Origin: Lamprocystis purpurea
GTDB lineage: Bacteria > Pseudomonadota > Gammaproteobacteria > Chromatiales > Chromatiaceae
Assembly: GCA_020718945.1 (NCBI GenBank)
Contig: DYRB01000119.1
Location: forward strand, 1-7,993
Length of the DNA: 7,993 nucleotides
Reading direction: 5' to 3'
Positions 1 through 6,231 of this stretch are shown piece after piece. Under the pieces are notes generated by a model. That model was not told the origin of the DNA, did not search any database, and saw nothing but the letters and a program-made list of their open reading frames with translations. Numbering within the stretch: position 1 is the stretch's first letter; every line of letters starts with the position of its first letter. The translations under genes were made by a program, and so were the position numbers.

Positions 1-46
1 GCGAGGCGCCGCTCCCACGGAGTCGCGGTGAGGGCGCCGCTCCCAC
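1..46 (-). repeat. Two tandem REP-like palindromic units (GTGGGAGCGG family)
   Basis: Read on the - strand, two units begin GTGGGAGCGGCGCC. The unit at 1-18 is cut by the window edge. The unit at 22-46 is complete and continues to CCGCGAC. The complete unit differs from the copy at 4759-4782 by one substitution and one inserted base. The sequence resembles the GTGGGAGCGG-type REPs known from Pseudomonas and other gammaproteobacteria. Both units point the same way, and any inverted partner would lie outside the window. The family assignment rests on similarity by eye. Confidence 0.75.
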
Positions 47-52
47 CCGGAT

Positions 53-81
53 TTGACGCGGCCCGCCGCTGTTGTTAGAAA
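53..81 (+). promoter_or_regulatory. Possible sigma-70-type promoter for lnt
   Basis: TTGACG (53-58) is followed after 17 bases by TAGAAA (76-81). These match the -35 and -10 consensus at 5 of 6 and 4 of 6 positions. The pair lies 39 bases upstream of the lnt start and just after the REP units. It is a motif match only. Lnt is often co-transcribed with an upstream corC-type gene, which is not visible here, so lnt could also be read from further upstream. Confidence 0.35.
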
Positions 82-120
82 GCCGCGCCCCTTCCCCACC
101 CCTAGCCGCCAGGACGCCCC

Positions 121-1650
121 ATGCCCAGCCCCCTGTTCCCGCTGCCCCGTTGGGGTCTCGCCCTGGCCGCTGCCCTGGCCGGCGCCGTCGCCGTCCTGGG
201 TTTCGCCCCCTTCGGTCTCTGGCCCCTGGCGGTGCTGGCCCTGGTGGCCTTCTATGGCCTCATCGAGGGTCGGCCCCGGGGCCTGGGCCTGCTGGCAGGT
301 TGGGCCTTCGGGCTTGGGCTGCTGGGTTTCGGGGTGTTCTGGATCCGCATCAGCCTGAACGAGTTCGGCAACCTGCCGCCGGTGGCCGCCCACCTGCTGA
401 CCGCGGTCTTCATCGCCGCCATGGCCCTCTACTATGGCCTGGCGGGTTGGTCGGTGCGGGCGCTCTCTGGGGATGGGGCTGGCGCCGGTCCGACGCCGGC
501 TCTCGCCGGTCCCCTGCTCATCCTGCCCGGGGTCTGGGTGCTGCTGGAGTGGCTGCGGGGCTGGCTGTTCACCGGCTTCCCCTGGCTTTCCATCGGCTAT
601 ACCCAGATCGACTCGCCCCTGGGGGGCTGGGCCCCATTGGTCGGGGTCTATGGGGTCAGCCTGGCGGTGGCCCTGTCCGCCGGGTTGCTGTGGGTGGCGG
701 TGCGGGTACCGGGGCGCGGGCGCGCCCTGGCCCTGGTCGGGCTCCTGGCCCTATGGTCGGCGGGGGCCGGGCTGCGGCTGGTGGACTGGACCCGACCGGA
801 GGGGCAGCCGCTGCGCGCCGCGGTGATCCAGGCCAATATCCAGCCGTCCATGAAGTGGGACCCGGAGGCCCTGGTCCCCATACTCCAGGCCCACCTGGAG
901 CTGACCAAGGAGCGCCTGGGCCAGAGCGACCTGATCGTCTGGCCGGAGACCGCGGTCCCGGCCTTTCTCGATGAGGTCCGCGACGGCCTCATCGACCCCA
1001 TGGCGGCGCAGGCCCGGGAGGAGCACAAGTCGATAGTCCTCGGCATCCCCTATCGCGACCTCGGGACCGGGCGCTACTACAACGGGCTGCTGAGCCTCGG
1101 CGCCACGGAGGACCTGTACTTCAAGCGCCACTTGGTGGCCTTTGGCGAGTTCATGCCCTTCAAGGCCTGGCTCGGGCCCCTGGTGAAGTACTTCGAGGTG
1201 CCCATGTCCGACTTCAGCCGCGGCGGTGCCGGGGCCGCAACCCTGAAGGTCGGCGGTGTCCCGGTGGGGGCATCGATCTGCTACGAGGACGTCTTCCCGG
1301 AGGAGGTCATCACCGGCCTCCCGGCGGCGGCCTATTTGATCAATGTCAGCAACGACGCCTGGTTCGGCGACTCCTTGGCCCCCTACCAGCACTTGGAGAT
1401 CGCCCGCATGCGCGCCCTGGAGGCCGGTCGGCCCCTGGTGCGGGCCACCAACACCGGGGTCTCGGCGGTGATTGACCACCGCGGGGCCGTGCTGGGCAGC
1501 ATCCCCCTGTTCAAGCGTGCGGCCCTGACGGTGGAGATCCAGCCCAGGGCCGGGGCCACGCCCTTTGTGTGGGTAGGCAACTGGCTGGCGGTCGGGCTGG
1601 CCCTGGGCATGGTCCTGGCCGGGGCCTTGGTCGCCCGGGGGCGGGCCTAG
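121..1650 (+). CDS. lnt: Apolipoprotein N-acyltransferase (Lnt)
   Basis: Lnt is an inner-membrane enzyme. It moves an acyl chain from a phospholipid to the N-terminal cysteine of diacylglyceryl-apolipoproteins, the last step of lipoprotein maturation before Lol sorting. The 509-residue length is close to E. coli Lnt (512). Residues 1 to about 220 are a run of hydrophobic segments. A nitrilase-type periplasmic domain starts near residue 231 (RAAVIQANIQ), and a final membrane segment lies near 485-505. The catalytic triad is visible: Glu276 in WPETAVPAF, Lys335 in YFKRHLVAFGEF and Cys387 in SICYED. Lys335 and Cys387 carry the same numbers as in E. coli, and the essential Glu343 and Glu389 are also present. 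AGGA at 111-114 lies 6 bases before the ATG and supports this start. The gene looks complete and functional. Confidence 0.97.
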   Translation: MPSPLFPLPRWGLALAAALAGAVAVLGFAPFGLWPLAVLALVAFYGLIEGRPRGLGLLAGWAFGLGLLGFGVFWIRISLNEFGNLPPVAAHLLTAVFIAAMALYYGLAGWSVRALSGDGAGAGPTPALAGPLLILPGVWVLLEWLRGWLFTGFPWLSIGYTQIDSPLGGWAPLVGVYGVSLAVALSAGLLWVAVRVPGRGRALALVGLLALWSAGAGLRLVDWTRPEGQPLRAAVIQANIQPSMKWDPEALVPILQAHLELTKERLGQSDLIVWPETAVPAFLDEVRDGLIDPMAAQAREEHKSIVLGIPYRDLGTGRYYNGLLSLGATEDLYFKRHLVAFGEFMPFKAWLGPLVKYFEVPMSDFSRGGAGAATLKVGGVPVGASICYEDVFPEEVITGLPAAAYLINVSNDAWFGDSLAPYQHLEIARMRALEAGRPLVRATNTGVSAVIDHRGAVLGSIPLFKRAALTVEIQPRAGATPFVWVGNWLAVGLALGMVLAGALVARGRA

Positions 1651-1748
1651 GCCCTTGTGTCGGCTCGACCTGCGGAGCGACCCCAACGGGGCTCACCGCG
1701 CAACCGGCGAATTTGGCTGAACCGGCCTACCAGGCCGTGACGCCAGGC

Positions 1749-1777
1749 TTTGGGCCCGGGCCCGCGGCGGCTATCAT
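1749..1777 (+). promoter_or_regulatory. Possible promoter for the membrane protein-mpl pair
   Basis: TATCAT (1772-1777) matches the -10 consensus at 5 of 6 positions. The -35 candidate 17 bases upstream is weak (TTTGGG, 1749-1754). The spacer contains the palindrome GGGCCCGGGCCC. A transcript starting here would carry a leader of about 200 bases containing the whole 1822-1949 inverted repeat. This is a motif match only. Confidence 0.35.
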
Positions 1778-1821
1778 GCCCGCCCAGGCCGCCGACCCTG
1801 GATCCCGCAACCGGCAAGCGC

Positions 1822-1949
1822 CCGCAGATGAACTCACATCGACGCAAATGACTTAGTGGCTAATGTGCCCCCTGTCGGGGGCCCGCGGGGCGAGCCGAAA
1901 GCCGATCCCAGGCCGTAGTTTATTTGCGTCCATTTGCGTTCATTTGCGG
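1822..1949. repeat. Inverted-repeat element of 10-bp units, copy 1
   Basis: The left arm (1822-1850) begins CCGCAGATGAAC. The right arm (1921-1949) ends GTTCATTTGCGG and is built from three units of about 10 bp with the core ATTTGCGT. The left arm matches the reverse complement of the right arm at 24 of 29 positions. Between the arms is a 6-bp hairpin, GCCCCC-TGTC-GGGGGC (1867-1882). A second copy with better-preserved arms is at 3875-4022. The right arm ends 28 bases before the ribosome binding site of the next gene, so the element lies in that gene's leader. Similar ATTTGCGTTC tandem units occur as dispersed repeats in various bacteria. I know of no assigned function. Confidence 0.75.
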
Positions 1950-1988
1950 CTGGACCGGTTCTTCATTGATTTGCCCCGAGGACCCCCC

Positions 1989-2501
1989 TTGCAGGCCCTG
2001 ATCCATTTCTTCATCGAGCTGTGCCTGCTGCGCAAGGACCCCCAGGACCTGCCCGCCTCGCCAGCCCTGCTCCAGGCCCTGACCCTGGCCTTCCTGGCGG
2101 TGGGGGTGCTGGTGGGCGCGGCCACCGGGCAGGGGCCCATCGCCGCCCTGCTCCAGACCCTGGTGGACCTGGCCCTGGTGCTCGGCCTGCTCTATGCCGG
2201 GCTGGCCTGGACCAGGCACCTGCCACGCCTGCTCCAGGCCGGGTCCGCCCTGGTGGGCAGCAACGCCCTGTTGAGCCTGCTGGTGTTGGTCCCCCTGGGG
2301 ATGGCCGGTGATGACCCGGAGGGCGCACTCACCGGGCTGGCGGCCATGGTGTTCCTCGCCCTGCTGGCCTGGAGCGTTGTGGTCACCGGCCACATACTGC
2401 GCCACGCCCTGGATGTGACCCTGGTCCAGGGGGCCCTGTTCGCCGTCGCCTACAACCTGCTCGCCTACACCATCCTGGGCGCGCTCTTCACGGGGGGCTG
2501 A
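1989..2501 (+). CDS. Hypothetical polytopic membrane protein upstream of mpl
   Basis: I do not recognise this 170-residue protein with certainty. After a short N-terminal stretch (MQALIHFFIELCLLRKDP) it has about five hydrophobic segments, near residues 27-46, 52-74, 88-106, 115-138 and 146-167. No catalytic motif is visible. The overall look, a small protein of several helices, recalls YIP1-type membrane proteins, but that is a guess. I chose the TTG at 1989 because GAGGA (1978-1982) lies 6 bases upstream. The frame opens earlier, at an ATG at 1863, but that extension would translate the inverted repeat. The stop is one base before the mpl ATG, so the two are very likely co-transcribed and translationally coupled. 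A link to cell-wall recycling is suggested only by position. Confidence 0.8.
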   Translation: MQALIHFFIELCLLRKDPQDLPASPALLQALTLAFLAVGVLVGAATGQGPIAALLQTLVDLALVLGLLYAGLAWTRHLPRLLQAGSALVGSNALLSLLVLVPLGMAGDDPEGALTGLAAMVFLALLAWSVVVTGHILRHALDVTLVQGALFAVAYNLLAYTILGALFTGG

Positions 2502-2502
2502 G

Positions 2503-3864
2503 ATGCACCTGCACATCCTCGGTATCTGCGGGACCTTCATGGGCGGCATCGCCCTCCTGGCACGGGAACTGGGCCACCGGGTCACCGGTTCGGATGCCAA
2601 CGTCTATCCGCCCATGAGCACCCAGCTCGAAGCGGCGGGGATCGACCTGTTCCAGGGCTATGGGGCCGAGCAGCTCGACCCGGCCCCGGACGTGGTGGTG
2701 GTGGGCAACGCCATGAAGCGCGGCCTGCCGGTGGTGGAGGCCATGCTCGACCGCGGCCTGCCCTATGTCTCTGGCCCCGAGTGGCTGCGCGAGCACCTGC
2801 TGTGCGACCGCTGGGTCCTGGCGGTGGCCGGGACCCACGGCAAGACCACCACGGCCAGCATGCTCGCCTGGGTGCTGGAGGACGCCGGGCTGGACCCGGG
2901 CTTCCTCATCGGCGGTGTGCCCCAGGGGTTCGGGGTCTCGGCGCGATTAGGGTCGCAGCCCTTCTTCGTGGTGGAGGCGGACGAGTACGACACCGCCTTC
3001 TTCGACAAGCGCTCCAAGTTCGTCCATTACCGGCCGCGCACCGCCATCCTCAACAACCTGGAGTTCGATCACGCCGACATCTTCCCCAGCCTGGCGGACA
3101 TTCAACGCCAGTTCCACCACCTGGTGCGGACCATCCCCGGCTCCGGGCTCATAGTCCACCCACAGGGCGAGGCGGCGATGGACACAGTGCTCCAGATGGG
3201 CTGCTGGACCCCCCGGGAGACCTTCGGGGTCGGAGGCGACTGGGCCGCGGAGCTGATCGAGACCGACGGCTCGCGCTTCCGGGTCCTGCACCAGGGCCAG
3301 GCCCAGGGTGAAGTCGCCTGGGACCAGACCGGCCGGCACAACGTCGCCAATGCCCTGGCCGTGATAGCCGCGGCGCGCCACGCCGGGGTCCCGGCCGGGG
3401 TGGCCATCGAGGGCCTGGGGCGCTTCGCCGGGGTCAAGCGGCGCATGGAACTGAGCGGCGAGGCGGGCGGGGTCCGGGTCTTCGACGACTTTGCCCACCA
3501 CCCCACCGCTATCGCCACCACCCTGGACGGGCTGCGCAAGCGGGTGGGCGGGGCACGCATCCTGGCGGTGCTGGAGCCCAGGTCCAACACCATGCGCCTG
3601 GGGGTGCACAACGCCGAGCTCGCCGCCTCCCTGGGGGATGCCGACCGGGTCTACGTCTTCGCCCCGCCGGACCTGGGCTGGGACCCGGCGGCGGTCTTTG
3701 CCCCCCTGGGACCCAAGGCGGCGGTCTTCGCCGAGGTCCAGCCCATAGTCGAGGCGGTCGCCGCCGAGGCCGGCCCCGGGGACCAGGTCCTGGTCATGAG
3801 CAACGGCGGCTTCCAGGGCATACACCAGCGGTTGCTGGATGCCTTGGCAGCGGAGGTCCAATAG
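2503..3864 (+). CDS. mpl: UDP-N-acetylmuramate:L-Ala-gamma-D-Glu-meso-DAP ligase (Mpl)
   Basis: Mpl is a cytoplasmic Mur-ligase-family enzyme. It attaches the recycled tripeptide L-Ala-D-Glu-mDAP to UDP-MurNAc using ATP and so returns old murein peptide to peptidoglycan synthesis. The 453-residue length is close to E. coli Mpl (457). The N-terminus has HILGICGTFMGG, typical of Mpl. The ATP-binding loop GTHGKTTT is at residues 110-117. EADEYDTAFFDKR begins at residue 158, NNLEFDH at 184-190, DDFAHHPTAI at 328-337 and EPRSNTMR at 358-365. The combination separates it from MurC. A G-run at 2492-2497, inside the end of the upstream gene, probably serves as ribosome binding site. ubiX follows after 186 bases; mpl and ubiX are also neighbours in Pseudomonas aeruginosa. 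Confidence 0.96.
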   Translation: MHLHILGICGTFMGGIALLARELGHRVTGSDANVYPPMSTQLEAAGIDLFQGYGAEQLDPAPDVVVVGNAMKRGLPVVEAMLDRGLPYVSGPEWLREHLLCDRWVLAVAGTHGKTTTASMLAWVLEDAGLDPGFLIGGVPQGFGVSARLGSQPFFVVEADEYDTAFFDKRSKFVHYRPRTAILNNLEFDHADIFPSLADIQRQFHHLVRTIPGSGLIVHPQGEAAMDTVLQMGCWTPRETFGVGGDWAAELIETDGSRFRVLHQGQAQGEVAWDQTGRHNVANALAVIAAARHAGVPAGVAIEGLGRFAGVKRRMELSGEAGGVRVFDDFAHHPTAIATTLDGLRKRVGGARILAVLEPRSNTMRLGVHNAELAASLGDADRVYVFAPPDLGWDPAAVFAPLGPKAAVFAEVQPIVEAVAAEAGPGDQVLVMSNGGFQGIHQRLLDALAAEVQ

Positions 3865-3874
3865 CCTTTCTCGT

Positions 3875-4022
3875 CCGCAAATGAACGCAAATGAACGCAA
3901 ATCCCGGAATCAAAGGTCCGTAGCCCTGCGCGGTGCTTGGGGAGTTTCCGCACCGGCCTGACGCAGCACCCGACGCCTCGGTTTATGTGCGTTTATTTGC
4001 GTTTATTTGCGTTCATTTGCGG
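3875..4022. repeat. Inverted-repeat element of 10-bp units, copy 2
   Basis: The left arm (3875-3902) is CCGC followed by AAATGAACGC-type units. The right arm (3995-4022) is its reverse complement at 27 of 28 positions, and one further diverged unit lies at 3982-3994. The interior forms its own stem: CGGTGC (3931-3936) pairs with GCACCG (3950-3955), flanked by CTGCG (3926-3930) and CGCAG (3962-3966). The AAAT/ATTT runs recur every 10 bp in otherwise GC-rich DNA. The element fills most of the mpl-ubiX gap and ends 17 bases before the ubiX ribosome binding site. If transcribed it would form a long hairpin. Confidence 0.85.
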
Positions 4023-4050
4023 ACCCTATCGATCTTGACAGGAGGCACCC

Positions 4051-4680
4051 GTGCCCGACCCGCAGACGACCTGGCCCAAGACCATAGCCCTGGCGCTGAC
4101 CGGCGCCTCCGGGACCCAATACGGCCTGCGCCTGCTGGAGTGTCTGCTCCAGGCCGGCATTCGCGTCTACCTGATGGTCTCCCAGGCCGGTCAGATCGTG
4201 CTCAAGATGGAGGCAGGCATCGCCATCCCCTCCAACCCCGCCGACATGGAGCGCTTCTTCGCCGAGCGCTTCCAGGCCGCCCCAGGCCAGTTGCGGGTCT
4301 TTGGTCGCCAGGAATGGACAGCCCCGGTGGCCAGCGGCACCAATCCCCCGGACGCCATGGTGGTCTGCCCCTGCACCACCGGGACCCTGGCCAGCATCGC
4401 CGCCGGGGTCAGCGGCGACCTCATAGACCGCGCCGCGGACGTGGCCATGAAGGAGGGCCGCAAGCTCATCCTGGTGGTCCGCGAGACCCCCTTCTCTGTC
4501 ATCCACTTAGAAAATATGCTGCGGCTCGCCCGGGCCGGGGCCGTGATCATGCCCGCCAACCCCGGTTTCTACTTCAAGCCCCAGGGGGTCGAGGATCTGA
4601 TCGACTTCATGGTCGCGCGGGTGCTGGACCATTTGGGTGTGGCCCATCAATTGGGCCAGAGGTGGGGGGAAGGGACCTAG
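4051..4680 (+). CDS. ubiX: Flavin prenyltransferase UbiX
   Basis: UbiX joins a dimethylallyl group to reduced FMN, giving the prenylated flavin cofactor of UbiD-type decarboxylases. In most gammaproteobacteria this serves ubiquinone synthesis. The protein has 209 residues and a flavin-binding N-terminus, TGASG (17-21). CPCTTGTLA begins at residue 106, and RETPFS begins at 144. The substrate-site residues described for the P. aeruginosa enzyme (Ser15, Glu49, Lys129, Arg139, Glu140, Tyr169, Arg185) are all found here shifted by five: Ser20, Glu54, Lys134, Arg144, Glu145, Tyr174 and Arg190. The start is GTG, with a strong AGGAGG (4040-4045) 5 bases upstream. No ubiD is visible in the window. It may be co-transcribed with mpl through the inverted repeat. 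Confidence 0.96.
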   Translation: MPDPQTTWPKTIALALTGASGTQYGLRLLECLLQAGIRVYLMVSQAGQIVLKMEAGIAIPSNPADMERFFAERFQAAPGQLRVFGRQEWTAPVASGTNPPDAMVVCPCTTGTLASIAAGVSGDLIDRAADVAMKEGRKLILVVRETPFSVIHLENMLRLARAGAVIMPANPGFYFKPQGVEDLIDFMVARVLDHLGVAHQLGQRWGEGT

Positions 4681-4685
4681 CCCTT

Positions 4686-4713
4686 GCCCCGCGGGCATCC
4701 ATGCGGGCGGGGC
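4686..4713 (+). terminator. GC-rich hairpin after ubiX, possible terminator
   Basis: GCCCCGC (4686-4692) pairs with GCGGGGC (4707-4713), and the loop contains a further GCAT/ATGC match. It starts 6 bases after the ubiX stop, where a terminator would be expected. No T-run follows, so it is not a standard intrinsic terminator. Confidence 0.35.
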
Positions 4714-4726
4714 CAGGATCAGGTGG

Positions 4727-4897
4727 CAGTTCCAAATTTGGAGGCCAGATCGGTGCCCGTGGGAGCGGCGCCTCGCCGCGACTGAGTCGTGTGGGGGCCT
4801 CCGGGCTCGCTGCGCTTCGCCCGGTCGCGCCGAGGCGGCGCTCCCAGGGTGCTTCCGGCGTCGGCGCCAAACGATGGTCTCAAATTTGGAATTACTG
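4727..4897. repeat. MITE-like element with TCCAAATTTG inverted ends
   Basis: The left end reads CAGT-TCCAAATTTG-GAGGCCAGATCG from 4727. The right end, read inward from 4897 on the - strand, is CAGTAATTCCAAATTTG-AGACCATCG. The two ends match over about 22 positions with small gaps. At the left end TCCAAATTTGGA (4731-4742) is itself a perfect palindrome. The 171-base unit contains no gene and carries an inverted REP pair inside. I see no clear target-site duplication. Calling it a MITE is inference; only one copy is in the window. Confidence 0.55.
4759..4847. repeat. Inverted REP pair (REPIN-like), GTGGGAGCGG family
   Basis: A REP unit on the + strand (4759-4782, GTGGGAGCGGCGCC...) faces one on the - strand (4824-4847, reading CTGGGAGCGCCGCC...). 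They agree at 21 of 24 positions. Two of the three differences are a paired change within the hairpin: GCGGCG/CGCCGC in one unit and GCGCCG/CGGCGC in the other, both perfect stems around CCT. Between them CCGGGC (4801-4806) and GCCCGG (4819-4824) form another stem. This is the layout of a REPIN: two inverted REPs with a short spacer. The same family occurs at 1-46. Confidence 0.8.
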
Positions 4898-4914
4898 TCG
4901 GGCCACAGCCGACT

Positions 4915-4943
4915 TTGGCCGGGTCACCGGATTCGGCTAATAT
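4915..4943 (+). promoter_or_regulatory. Possible promoter for prfB-lysS
   Basis: TTGGCC (4915-4920) and TAATAT (4938-4943) are separated by 17 bases. Each matches the sigma-70 consensus at 4 of 6 positions. The -10 candidate is a local AT-rich island 33 bases before the prfB ATG and just outside the MITE-like element. This is a motif match only. Confidence 0.35.
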
Positions 4944-4976
4944 GCACGGCTTTTCTTTGCCCCAGAGTCGGACGCC

Positions 4977-6075
4977 ATGCAGGACATCAATCCCCTCACC
5001 AACCACATCGGTGACCTCAAGGAGCGGCTTACGTCGCTCAGGGGGTATCTTTGACTACGCGGAAAAGAGCGACCGCCTGGTAGAGGTCCTGCGCGAGCTG
5101 GAGGACCCGGCCATCTGGACCGACCCGGAGCGGGCCCAGACCCTGGGCCGGGAGCGGGCCGCCCTGGAGGCGGTGGTCAATGGCCTGGATCAGATCGAGG
5201 CCGGGGTGCTGGAGGCCGAGGACCTGCTGGGCATGGCGGTGGAGGAGGGCGACTCCGACACCGTCGATGCGGTGGCCGCGGACCTGGAGAAGTACGAGGC
5301 CCATGTCGCCCAACTGGAGTTCCGGCGCATGTTCTCCGGGGAGATGGACGCCATGAACGCCTTCGTCGATGTCCAGTCCGGCTCCGGCGGGACCGAGGCC
5401 CAGGACTGGGCGGAGATGCTGTTGCGCATGTATCTGCGCTGGGGCGAGCGGCGCGGCTTCAAGACCGAGCTGATCGAGGTGTCCCCCGGCGAGGTGGCCG
5501 GGATCAAGTCGGCGACCATCCGCTTCGAGGGCGACTACGCCTTCGGCTGGCTGCGCACCGAGACCGGGGTCCACCGCCTGGTGCGCAAGTCCCCCTTCGA
5601 CTCCGGCAACCGCCGCCACACCTCCTTTGCCGCGGTGTTCGTGGCCCCGGAGATCGACGACTCGGTGGAGATCGACATCAACCCGGCGGACCTGCGCATC
5701 GACGTCTACCGCGCCAGCGGGGCGGGCGGCCAGCACGTCAACCGGACCGAGTCGGCGGTGCGCATCACCCACCTGCCCACCAACACCGTCACCCAGTGCC
5801 AGAACGACCGCAGCCAGCACAAGAACAAGGCCACGGCCATGAAGCAGCTCCAGGCCAAGCTCTACGAGCTGGAGATGCAGAAGCGCAATGTCGCCCAGCA
5901 GGCCCTGGAGGACACCAAGTCCGACATCGGCTGGGGCAGCCAGATCCGCTCCTATGTGCTGGACCAGTCGCGCATCAAGGACCTGCGCACCGGCGTGGAG
6001 ACCGCCAACACCCAGGGCGTGCTCGACGGCAACCTGGACCCCTTCATCGAGGCGAGCCTCAAGAGCGGGCTCTAG
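4977..6075 (+). CDS. prfB: Peptide chain release factor 2 (RF2), programmed +1 frameshift
   Basis: RF2 recognises UAA and UGA stop codons in the ribosome and triggers release of the finished protein. The gene starts at ATG 4977 (MQDINPLTNHIGDLKERL), and frame 0 ends after 25 codons at TGA 5052-5054. A +1 shift at CTT-TGA continues into a 340-codon frame from 5053, giving 365 residues, the same length as E. coli RF2. SPF, the stop-codon recognition motif, is at 205-207. GGQ, the peptidyl-tRNA hydrolysis motif, is at 250-252 in SGAGGQHVNRTESAVR. Residue 246 is Ala, the usual residue in bacteria, where E. coli K-12 has Thr. The initiation site has only a weak ribosome binding sequence (GGA, 4970-4972). 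lysS follows, as in E. coli. The stop in frame 0 is regulatory and not a defect. Confidence 0.97.
5040..5055 (+). promoter_or_regulatory. RF2 autoregulatory +1 frameshift site
   Basis: AGGGGG (5040-5045), a Shine-Dalgarno-like sequence, is followed by TAT, then the slippery codon CTT (5049-5051), the stop TGA (5052-5054) and C. The sequence AGGGGGTATCTTTGAC is the same as the E. coli site. When RF2 is scarce the ribosome pauses at UGA, slips +1 and completes RF2; when RF2 is abundant it terminates after 25 codons. The mechanism is established knowledge and the elements are read directly here. Confidence 0.96.
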
Positions 6076-6096
6076 GGTGGGGCCGCCGGTCTGGAT

Positions 6097-6193
6097 GTAG
6101 GTCGGGCTTCAGCCCGACTGTCGGCCCCAGGCCGGGCCTTGTCCCAATCCACGATCAACCCCGGCACCAGGGTCGGGCCGAAGCCCGACCTAC
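6097..6193. repeat. Inverted REP pair, GTAGGTCGGGCTT family
   Basis: A 22-base unit at 6097-6118 begins GTAGGTCGGGCTTC and ends AGCCCGAC. A unit at 6172-6193 begins GTCGGGCCGAAG and ends CCCGACCTAC. It is the reverse complement of the first at 21 of 22 positions. Each unit is itself a hairpin (GTCGGGCT/AGCCCGAC type). The pair fills much of the 156-base prfB-lysS gap and would lie within a shared transcript. Similar GTCGGGCTGAAGCCCGAC repeats are common between genes in GC-rich Proteobacteria. The unit is unrelated in sequence to the GTGGGAGCGG family. Confidence 0.85.
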
Positions 6194-6231
6194 GGCGGCC
6201 CAAGACCCGCCCATCCCAACGGAAACGACCC

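Larger units (their letters stand above)
1651..1988. other. 338-base gap between lnt and the membrane-protein gene
   Basis: I see no convincing gene here. A perfect 12-bp palindrome, GGGCCTAGGCCC (1643-1654), spans the lnt stop codon. An imperfect stem follows at 1675-1694 (GAGC...CCC AAC GGG...GCTC). Neither has a T-run, so termination after lnt is uncertain. A second 12-bp palindrome, GGGCCCGGGCCC, is at 1752-1763. A possible promoter (1749-1777) and a long inverted repeat (1822-1949) fill the rest. Open frames through this stretch translate the repeat and do not look like protein. Confidence 0.6.

Noticed and set aside
751..1686. Long open frame on the - strand opposite lnt
   Set aside because: Lnt has all its catalytic residues on the + strand; the antisense frame is a composition effect with no recognisable domain.
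1822..1949. CRISPR-like array from the repeated ATTTGCG units
   Set aside because: Units are about 10 bp with no spacers and arranged as inverted arms; no cas gene is present.
1863..1988. N-terminal extension of the membrane protein from an ATG at 1863
   Set aside because: The extra residues translate the inverted repeat (ICVHLR-type peptide) and have no ribosome binding site. TTG 1989 has GAGGA at the right distance.
4034..4039. Perfect TTGACA as a -35 box before ubiX
   Set aside because: It adjoins the AGGAGG ribosome binding site, only 12 bases before the start codon; transcription from it would begin inside the gene.
3933..4940. Long open frame overlapping ubiX in another frame
   Set aside because: It runs through the inverted repeat and out of frame across ubiX. 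It is a GC-rich shadow with Arg/Gly/Pro-rich translation.
5052..5054. In-frame TGA early in prfB, as if a nonsense mutation or broken gene
   Set aside because: It is the classical RF2 autoregulatory frameshift, with AGGGGG, CTT and TGAC all in place, and the +1 product has the full 365-residue length.
6139..6231. Longer LysRS starting at 6139
   Set aside because: The extension translates a REP unit, while the product from 6232 already has the usual LysRS length.
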